A DNA stretch of 8,091 nt from Pseudomonadota bacterium (GTDB taxonomy: Bacteria; Myxococcota; Myxococcia; Myxococcales; Myxococcaceae): assembly GCA_023424585.1 (NCBI GenBank), contig JAFADT010000099.1:1-8091 (forward strand), written 5' to 3'. Below the pieces are notes generated by a model. That model was not told the DNA's origin, did no database searches, and saw only the letters and a program-made list of their open reading frames with translations. Shown piece by piece: positions 1-4,428 of this stretch. The translations under genes were made by a program, and so were the position numbers. Positions within the stretch are counted from its first letter, which is position 1. Every line of letters begins with the position of its first letter.

Positions 1-806
1 AGGAACAGGATGCTGGAGCCGAACAGGCCGAAGTGCACGCCCGCCTTGATGACGAGGCTCAGGTCGAAGAAGGCCATCGTCTCGAAGGCGGCGATGAAGG
101 CGCCCAGGTCCCCGCCGCCCTCGCGCCCCTTGGGGTAGGCGAGCAGGCCCAGGCCGTCATGGGCCAGGTGCTTGAGCCAGTCGAAGACCTGCTCGCGGTA
201 GGCGGTGGTGGTGAGCCCTTCCTTGTAGCGGAAGTCCGCGTCCTCCAGCCAGCCGCGCACCTGCTGGCGGACGTTGGCGTAGGTGCGGTCCAGCACGGCC
301 GTCATCGCCGCGGGGTCGAACGAGGCCGTGTGCGAGCGGGGCTCCGCCCGCGGGACGCGCGACGCCCTGGGCACCAGCGAGCGCACCGCTTCCTTTCCAT
401 CCACGCCCAGGGTGGCCTCGATGGAGGCGAGGGCCCTGGCCAGCTCCACCGGGGAGATGCTCAGGGGCGCCTCACCCGCGAGTGCCTGGGCCAGCTGCAC
501 GCCCAGCTCCGCCAGGTTCTGCTGCTGGCTGCTGGCCAGCTGCTCCGCGGTGGCGCGGATGTGCTCGCGCACGATGGCGAGCTCGCGGGGCGGCGGCGGA
601 CGCAGCGGATCCACCCAGAGGGCCAGGACGGAGCTGGACTTGAGGTCCAGCCAGGGCTGGGAGCGGGCGGCGGCGCCCAGGGCCCGGAGCTCGTCGCCGG
701 TCAGCTCGCCGTCCGTCCAGGCGATGTAGAGCATGGGGACCAGCGGCGCGAGGCTGGACAGGGCCAGGAGCTCCCGGGCGGAGGGGCGGGAAGGGGCGTC
801 GAGCAT
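1..806 (-). CDS. Acyl-CoA oxidase/dehydrogenase family enzyme, N-terminal part (runs off left edge)
   Basis: The reading frame is open from an ATG at 806-804 down to base 1, giving 268 full codons with no stop. Residues about 160-268 look like the N-terminal helical domain of bacterial and plant ACX2-type acyl-CoA oxidases, which oxidise acyl-CoA to enoyl-CoA using FAD. The YREQVFDWLKHLA segment (about 203-215), the GGGDLGAF turn (about 230-237) and the D248-LSLVIKAGVHFGLFG segment match the family pattern 'D-sl-vK-GVqfgLfG'. The FAD-binding core and catalytic glutamate would lie beyond the window, so activity cannot be judged. Residues about 10-145 are an extra helical region; its 'IAWTDGELTGDEL' stretch (28-40) resembles TerB-like domains. 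The start is supported by GGAGAG at 813-818, 6 nt upstream. The frame is closed by a stop at 846-848 with no other ATG. The gene is transcribed divergently from the phospholipase D gene. The oxidase call is fairly sure; the TerB-like call is tentative. Confidence 0.8.
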   Translation of the reverse strand, partial: MLDAPSRPSARELLALSSLAPLVPMLYIAWTDGELTGDELRALGAAARSQPWLDLKSSSVLALWVDPLRPPPPRELAIVREHIRATAEQLASSQQQNLAELGVQLAQALAGEAPLSISPVELARALASIEATLGVDGKEAVRSLVPRASRVPRAEPRSHTASFDPAAMTAVLDRTYANVRQQVRGWLEDADFRYKEGLTTTAYREQVFDWLKHLAHDGLGLLAYPKGREGGGDLGAFIAAFETMAFFDLSLVIKAGVHFGLFGSSILF

Positions 807-841
807 GCGGGTCTCTCCAGGCGACGGAACGAAAAGACGGC

Positions 842-870
842 AGTGTCATCACCCGGGCCCGGCACGGCAA
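842..870 (-). promoter_or_regulatory. Candidate sigma70-type promoter for the acyl-CoA oxidase gene
   Basis: On the minus strand, TTGCCG (870-865) and GACACT (847-842) are separated by exactly 17 bp. They match the -35 and -10 consensus at 4/6 and 3/6 positions. A perfect 10-bp palindrome, CCGGGCCCGG (853-862), fills most of the spacer and could be a regulator site, though such palindromes are common by chance in GC-rich DNA. Transcription would begin about 30 bp upstream of the ATG, leaving room for the GGAGAG ribosome binding site. Confidence 0.35.
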
Positions 871-950
871 CGGTGGAATCCGGTCCTGTTCACCGCGTGG
901 ACGTCAGCCCCTCGGGGGCAAGCGGTCCCACGGGAGGGCCCCCGTCGGTT

Positions 951-963
951 TTCGTTGAACGAA
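951..963. repeat. 13-bp inverted repeat, candidate operator in the divergent gap
   Basis: TTCGTT-G-AACGAA is a perfect dyad with 6-bp arms around a single central base. It is rich in A/T compared with its surroundings and lies between two divergent genes (gap 807-1058), where an operator acting on either promoter would sit. A second AACGAA half-site occurs at 828-833, near the acyl-CoA oxidase start. Nearby, ACGGG (930-934) and CCCGT (941-945) could form a weak stem followed by four T, but a terminator is not expected between divergent genes. Apart from these and the flanking promoter elements I see nothing else in the gap. Confidence 0.35.
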
Positions 964-1043
964 GGGGGGCTCGGGGGGAGCGGTAGGTCGCGTTCACGGC
1001 GCCGGCAGGCGGGCGGGCGGTGGCTGCCGCAGCCCGGCGTTCC

Positions 1044-1049
1044 TAGCTT
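1044..1049 (+). promoter_or_regulatory. Candidate -10 element (TAGCTT) of a leaderless phospholipase D transcript
   Basis: TAGCTT fits the TAnnnT pattern of a -10 box and ends 9 nt before the ATG at 1059. The transcription start would therefore fall at or next to the start codon. No Shine-Dalgarno-like sequence is visible upstream of this ATG, which agrees with a leaderless message. The hexamer 17 bp upstream (TGGCTG, 1021-1026) is a poor -35, so the promoter may be weak or depend on an activator. A GTG at 1050 in the same frame would overlap this element and is less likely as the start. Confidence 0.4.
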
Positions 1050-1058
1050 GTGGGTGTC

Positions 1059-2327
1059 ATGAGCGAGCTGATGGACGAGCTGCTGCCCCAGCCGGGAGCC
1101 CACGGGTTCGACGGCGGCGACGAGACGCGCAAGCACGAGATGCAGGGGCCGTTCGAGCTGCCACCGGGGCCGGAGGGCTTCTCCTTCGCGCTCTACCAGT
1201 CCACGGGCGTGGGGCTGTCGCCGGGGCACCGGATGCACCTGCTGGAGAACAGCCAGGTCTTCGACCGGATGTTGGAGGACATCCGCGCGGCGAGGCACAG
1301 CGTGCACATGCTCGTCTACATCTGGCGGCCGTGTGAGCTGTCGGACCGGTTCGTGGAGGCGCTGACGGAGCGCTCGCGCGCGGGCGTGCAGTGCCGCGTG
1401 GTGGTGGACCCCGTGGGCAGCGAGGAGACGTCGGGGGACAAGGACTTCGACCAGCAGATTGAAGGCCGGCTGACGGACGCGGGCGTAGAGGTGCATTACT
1501 ACCGGCTGCTCGCGGGCAAGGTGCTGGGACGGCTGCTCGGCCGGTCGCACCAGAAGCTGGTCGTGGTGGACGGGCGCATCGCGTACACGGGCGGCTTCGG
1601 CATCTGGAAGGTGTGGGAGGGGGAGGGGCTGAAGCAGGACAACTGGCGGGACACGCACCTCCGCGTGGAGGGGCCGGAGGTGCGGCGCATCCAGGTGACG
1701 TTCGCCAAGCACTGGCAGGAGTCCGGCGGAGGCCTGCTGCCGCGCGAGTGCTTCCCGGAGCTGGAGGCGGGCGGCGGCGGGTGCGCGGCGTTCATCGAAA
1801 GCTCCGGGCGGTTGGGCATCACCGAGGCGGAGCGGATGGTGCGGCTGGTGGTGGCGGCGGCGACGAAGCGGCTGTGGATCTCCAACGCGTACTTCACTCC
1901 GCCCAACGACATCCTGGAGCAACTGGAGGTGAAGGTCCGGCGGGGCGTGGACGTGCGGGTGATGGGGCCGGGGCCGCATCACGACGTGCCGGTGGTGCGC
2001 GCGTCGCAGCGGTCCACGTATGAGCGATTGCTGGGGGCGGGTGTGCGCATCTGGGAGTACCAGCCGGCGATGCTGCACTCGAAGACGCTGCTGGTGGACG
2101 ACTGGCTGTGCGTCGTGGGCTCCACGAACCTGGACTCGCTGTCGCTCAACAAGTTGAGCGAAGGGTCGCTGGTGTTCGAGGACCGGGAGATCGCCGCGAA
2201 GCTGGAGGCGTGCTGGGAGAAGGACGCGAGGCACGCGAAGGAGATCTCGCTGGAGAACGGCGGCCGGACGAACCCGTGGCGTCGGTTCGCTCGGAGGGCC
2301 ACGCAGTGGGCGGGGCACGACCGGTAG
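1059..2327 (+). CDS. Phospholipase D / cardiolipin synthase family protein (two HKD motifs)
   Basis: The product is 422 aa from the ATG at 1059 (425 aa if the in-frame GTG at 1050 is used). It carries two HKD motifs. The first is H164-x-K166-x4-D171, the second H340-x-K342-x4-D347 followed by G354-S355-x-N357. Between them is the N195-W-R-D-T-H block and a W219 that recur in bacterial cardiolipin synthases. Such enzymes join two phosphatidyl groups through a phosphohistidine intermediate, or hydrolyse phosphodiesters, at the inner membrane. There is no N-terminal membrane anchor, and the length is close to the ClsB/YbhO type rather than the membrane-anchored ClsA type. One oddity: after HKD1 the usual Asn of the G-G/S-x-N extension is Gly (G178-G-F-G181). 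The C-terminus is basic (W407-R-R-F-A-R-R), possibly a membrane contact. The gene ends 3 bp from the convergent endonuclease III gene. The family is sure; the exact substrate is not. Confidence 0.9.
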   Translation: MSELMDELLPQPGAHGFDGGDETRKHEMQGPFELPPGPEGFSFALYQSTGVGLSPGHRMHLLENSQVFDRMLEDIRAARHSVHMLVYIWRPCELSDRFVEALTERSRAGVQCRVVVDPVGSEETSGDKDFDQQIEGRLTDAGVEVHYYRLLAGKVLGRLLGRSHQKLVVVDGRIAYTGGFGIWKVWEGEGLKQDNWRDTHLRVEGPEVRRIQVTFAKHWQESGGGLLPRECFPELEAGGGGCAAFIESSGRLGITEAERMVRLVVAAATKRLWISNAYFTPPNDILEQLEVKVRRGVDVRVMGPGPHHDVPVVRASQRSTYERLLGAGVRIWEYQPAMLHSKTLLVDDWLCVVGSTNLDSLSLNKLSEGSLVFEDREIAAKLEACWEKDARHAKEISLENGGRTNPWRRFARRATQWAGHDR

Positions 2328-2330
2328 GCT

Positions 2331-3101
2331 TCAGCGGTGGGAGGTGACGCCCACCTGTCGGCAGTAGGGGAGGACGGGGCAGGTGGAGCACCTGGGCCGC
2401 GCGCCGGTGCACACGTGCTTGCCGAAGGGGACGAGGAGCCGGTTGAGCTCCACCCAGTAGGGGCGGGGGAGGACGGCTTCGAGCGCGGCGAGGGTGCGCT
2501 CCGGGGTGGAGGCCTTCACGTAGCCCCAGCGGTTGGTGACGCGGTGGACGTGGATGTCCACGCTGATGGCCTCATGGCCGCAGGCGATGCCGAGCGCCAG
2601 GTGCGCGCACTTGGGGCCCACGCCCTTGAAGGACTGGAGCACGTCCGGATCCGCGGGGAGCTGGCCGTGGAGCTCATCGCGTGTGCGCACGGCGATGGCG
2701 TGGACCTGGTGGGCCTTGCCTTCGTGGAAGGTGACGGGGCGGATGAGCGCGTCGATCTCGGCGGGCGTGAGTCGCGCGAGGGCCTCGGGCGTGTGGGCGC
2801 GGCTGAGGAGCCGGAGGGCCGCGGGGAGGCTGACCTCATCGAGCGTGCGGATGGAGAGGATGCACGCGATGAGCTGTTCGAAGAGGGAGCCATGGCCCTT
2901 CGCGGCCAGCTCGAACATGGCCGCGTCGGCGAAGGCGCGGACCTCGTGGCGCACGCGGCGGAGGACCTCTTCGATGTCGAACGGGAGCTTGTCCGGGGTC
3001 GTGTGCGGGGGCGCGGCGTGCGAGGTGCGGGCACTCCGGGCGAGAGGCGCCCGCCGTGGACCTGTCGCCGTCGTGGACCGGGACTGCTTCTTGACCGCCA
3101 T
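2331..3101 (-). CDS. nth: Endonuclease III-type DNA glycosylase / AP lyase
   Basis: The product is 256 aa and belongs to the helix-hairpin-helix base-excision repair family, which removes oxidised pyrimidines and cleaves the abasic site. The hairpin loop F158-K-G-V-G-P-K164 supplies the conserved catalytic lysine, and the following V181-D182-I-H-V-H-R-V supplies the conserved aspartate. Four cysteines, C231-x6-C238-x2-C241-x5-C247, match the [4Fe-4S] loop exactly. Residues 1-40 are a basic, Ser/Thr/Ala/Pro-rich tail that is probably disordered and absent from E. coli Nth (211 aa). In the helix that carries S-A-Q-A-T-D in E. coli, this protein reads S83-I-R85-T-L-D, so the base-stacking glutamine is replaced by arginine; it may be a subfamily with altered lesion preference. 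The start is fixed by AGGAGG 5 nt upstream. It is convergent with the phospholipase D gene and divergent from the lipoprotein gene. Family sure; symbol by family resemblance. Confidence 0.92.
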   Translation of the reverse strand: MAVKKQSRSTTATGPRRAPLARSARTSHAAPPHTTPDKLPFDIEEVLRRVRHEVRAFADAAMFELAAKGHGSLFEQLIACILSIRTLDEVSLPAALRLLSRAHTPEALARLTPAEIDALIRPVTFHEGKAHQVHAIAVRTRDELHGQLPADPDVLQSFKGVGPKCAHLALGIACGHEAISVDIHVHRVTNRWGYVKASTPERTLAALEAVLPRPYWVELNRLLVPFGKHVCTGARPRCSTCPVLPYCRQVGVTSHR

Positions 3102-3106
3102 GCGGG

Positions 3107-3112
3107 CCTCCT
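3107..3112 (-). promoter_or_regulatory. Strong ribosome binding site (AGGAGG) of the endonuclease III gene
   Basis: On the minus strand AGGAGG lies 5 nt before the ATG at 3101-3099. It is a full match to the anti-Shine-Dalgarno core and decides this start. The rest of the divergent gap (3113-3195) is GC-rich, and I find no convincing -10 or -35 box on either strand. Confidence 0.75.
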
Positions 3113-3195
3113 GACCTGGGAAGTTGGGCCCGGAGGGAGTGACTGGCCGGGCGCACTTGCCGGGCCGGTGGGCGGGCGGTCAGGCTTGCTGGGGG

Positions 3196-3558
3196 ATGCG
3201 GCAACGCTCCTGCTCAATCGTGTGGAGTCTCCTGGCACTGCTGCTCGCCTGCGCGAGCCCCAGGCTCTATTTCCTGAGCAGCGAGCTGCCTCAGCTGGAG
3301 AACGACTCAAGGCTGATTGTCGCTCCTGGTCCCTGGGCTCATCCGGATGTCCCGGTGGTCTACGCGGACATGGGCGCTGTCCCTGACGACCTGGTGCTAC
3401 CCGCTCCTGAAATGGAACTTCGAGGGGAAGGTCTCTCTCTCTGGAGAGAATCGGAGCGAAGATGGCAGTTGGAGGTCCGTTGCGAGCCTTCACCTCCCAG
3501 CAGCCTCAGCTCTACCCCTCCACCTCCGAAGTGCTACCCCGATGACGCGGATCCGTAA
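3196..3558 (+). CDS. Putative lipoprotein, probably the 5' part of a frameshifted gene
   Basis: I do not recognise the family. From the ATG at 3196 the 120-aa product begins with MRQR, a short hydrophobic stretch (about 8-18) and the lipobox L-L-A-C19, so a lipid-anchored export signal is likely. The frame stays open upstream to 3124 (a TTG there), but that extension would bury the signal. The mature part is Pro/Glu/Leu-rich, with a W-R-E-S-E-R-R-W-Q-L-E-V segment around 91-102 and a Pro/Ser-rich tail containing C116. GGGGG directly touches the ATG, too close to act as a normal ribosome site. Codons here use more A/T at third positions (GCT, CCT, GAA, CTT) than the neighbours. The frame ends in TAA at 3556-3558, where a one-base change would join it to the frame at 3573-3758. 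The lipoprotein call is fairly good, the function unknown. Confidence 0.65.
   Translation: MRQRSCSIVWSLLALLLACASPRLYFLSSELPQLENDSRLIVAPGPWAHPDVPVVYADMGAVPDDLVLPAPEMELRGEGLSLWRESERRWQLEVRCEPSPPSSLSSTPPPPKCYPDDADP
3436..3449. repeat. Inverted repeat inside the lipoprotein gene (similar to the one at 3560)
   Basis: TCTCTC-TG-GAGAGA has perfect 6-bp arms around two bases. It closely resembles the dyad at 3560-3572, about 120 bp downstream, so the two sites form an imperfect direct repeat of a palindrome. It is in-frame coding sequence for the Leu-Ser-Leu-Trp-Arg-Glu region, so coding may explain it fully. Confidence 0.4.
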
Positions 3559-3559
3559 T

Positions 3560-3572
3560 CTCTCCTGGAGAG
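3560..3572. repeat. Inverted repeat at the break between the two lipoprotein frames
   Basis: CTCTCC-T-GGAGAG is a perfect dyad with 6-bp arms. It begins 2 bases after the TAA of the 5' lipoprotein frame and ends directly before the GTG that opens the 3' frame. No T-run follows, so it is not a typical terminator. It may be a site prone to replication slippage, or coding sequence of the former joined gene. Confidence 0.4.
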
Positions 3573-3758
3573 GTGCCACGTGCTGAATCGCTGGACGTGG
3601 TGGTGGGCCTGGAGGAAGGCGTCTACTTCGTCCGGGTCGACCGGCGGCTCGACCGATGCGGATGGCCCGCGGGGAGCCAGCTGGAGCTCGACTGGTTCGA
3701 ACTGTACGCCGTGTCGCCCGAGGGCAAGCTCCTCGCGCGGCGCACGTTCATGCCGTAG
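3573..3758 (+). pseudogene. Probable 3' part of the frameshifted lipoprotein gene
   Basis: An open frame of 61 codons from a GTG at 3573, in a different frame from the upstream lipoprotein. The peptide has an orderly beta-strand-like pattern (L-D-V-V-V-G-L-E-E-G-V-Y-F-V-R-V-D, then L-E-L-D-W-F-E-L-Y-A-V) and strong G/C at third positions, so it looks like a protein domain under coding selection. Adding one base within or next to the TA at 3556-3557 removes the upstream stop and yields Asp-Pro-Tyr-Ile-Ser-Pro-Gly-Glu-Val-Pro-Arg across the junction, giving one product of about 187 aa. Alternatively it is a separate small gene: GGAGAG abuts the GTG with no spacer, which is poor for initiation. 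It could also be a sequencing error in a whole gene. It ends 3 bp before the convergent acetyltransferase gene. Function unknown. Confidence 0.55.
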
Positions 3759-3761
3759 CGG

Positions 3762-4262
3762 TCAGGCGGACCGGGTCAGGTTCAGGGCGTACCAGCGGTC
3801 GCAGCCGAAGTGGCCGGTGCGGCCCATGGGGGCGCTCAGCGGTTCGAAGCCGACCTTGAGGTAGAGCTTCTGGGCCTGGTCCATGCCCGCCAGCGTCTCC
3901 AGGTAGCACTGCCGGAAGCCGGCGCTTCGCGCGAACTCCAGACAGTGTCTCAACAAGCGCTCGCCCAGGCCGTGGCCCCGGGCCTGGGGGAGGAAGTACA
4001 TCTTTCGCAGCTCGCAGACGTCCGGCGCTCCCCCGTCCAGCGGCGCGATGCCCGCGCCTCCCACCACCTGACCCTCATGCTCCACGACGTAATACACGTG
4101 CCGGGGCCGGCTGTAGGCCGCGCTCATCGCGTCCACCTCCGGGTCGTGGATCGCGAACCCCGGACCGTCCGCTCCGAACTCCGGCATCACCGCGCGGATG
4201 ACCGCCGCCACCGCCGCGTCGTCCCGGGCCTCGATGGGCCTCAACGTCCGTTCCGTGCTCAT
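3762..4262 (-). CDS. GNAT family N-acetyltransferase
   Basis: The product is 166 aa from the ATG at 4262-4260. GNAT enzymes move an acetyl group from acetyl-CoA to an amine. Motif A is clear: C83-E-L-R-K-M-Y-F strand, then Q93-A-R-G-H-G98, the Q/R-x-x-G-x-G/A loop that binds the CoA pyrophosphate, and the following helix L99-G-E-R-L-L. Motif B contains A130-Q-K-L-Y134-L-K-V-G-F139, with the tyrosine often used as general acid. The N-terminal L7-R-P-I-E-A-R-D-D is typical of the family's first strand. The frame is open upstream to 4343, but those extra 27 codons do not fit the fold and cover the divergent promoter region, so I use the internal ATG. No strong ribosome site is seen; GGGACGG about 9 nt upstream is weak. 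The substrate cannot be told. Confidence 0.88.
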   Translation of the reverse strand: MSTERTLRPIEARDDAAVAAVIRAVMPEFGADGPGFAIHDPEVDAMSAAYSRPRHVYYVVEHEGQVVGGAGIAPLDGGAPDVCELRKMYFLPQARGHGLGERLLRHCLEFARSAGFRQCYLETLAGMDQAQKLYLKVGFEPLSAPMGRTGHFGCDRWYALNLTRSA

Positions 4263-4317
4263 GGCGCGCACCGTCCCATGACTCCAGCCCGCCGGCCAGC
4301 CGCGCCGGGTGTGCACC

Positions 4318-4335
4318 TGTGCAGCGCCCTGCACA
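4318..4335. repeat. 18-bp inverted repeat, candidate operator between acetyltransferase and membrane-protein genes
   Basis: TGTGCAG-CGCC-CTGCACA has perfect 7-bp arms around 4 bases. A third half-site, TGTGCA, lies just upstream at 4310-4315, so TGTGCA/TGCACA occurs three times in 26 bp. The cluster sits in the middle of the 166-bp divergent gap (4263-4428), 56 bp from one start and 94 bp from the other, where a dimeric repressor could act on both genes. I see no clear -10 or -35 boxes in the gap. An RNA hairpin is the other reading, but no T-run follows. Confidence 0.45.
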
Positions 4336-4414
4336 ACCGCCACGCGCCCGACGCACCTCCCCAGGTTTCAATCCCGCGCCCTTCCAGGGCATCCTTCGTG
4401 GCACGGTCGTTGTA

Positions 4415-4424
4415 GAGGGGGAAG
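4415..4424 (+). promoter_or_regulatory. Ribosome binding site of the zinc-ribbon membrane protein gene
   Basis: The purine run GAGGGGGAAG ends 4 nt before the ATG at 4429, an acceptable Shine-Dalgarno position. It supports this start, as does the zinc-ribbon cysteine pair at residues 3 and 6, which marks a natural N-terminus. Confidence 0.6.
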
Positions 4425-4428
4425 TCCC

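Noticed and set aside
930..952. Possible intrinsic terminator: ACGGG/CCCGT stem followed by TTTT
   Set aside because: The stem is only 5 bp, three bases separate it from a run of just four T, and it lies upstream of both divergent genes, where no transcript should end.
33..986. 317-codon open frame on the plus strand
   Set aside because: It is antisense to the acyl-CoA oxidase gene and runs through the promoter gap; Gly/Arg/Glu-rich with no recognisable fold.
849..2318. 489-codon open frame on the minus strand
   Set aside because: It is fully antisense to the phospholipase D gene, whose two HKD motifs show it to be the real one; the antisense product is Arg/His/Leu/Pro-biased.
2337..3386. 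349-codon open frame on the plus strand
   Set aside because: It lies antisense to the endonuclease III gene, which has its catalytic and cluster motifs intact, and shows no domain of its own.
3549..3575. Programmed ribosomal frameshifting in the lipoprotein gene
   Set aside because: There is no slippery heptamer before the TAA; a simple one-base loss or a sequencing error explains the split better.
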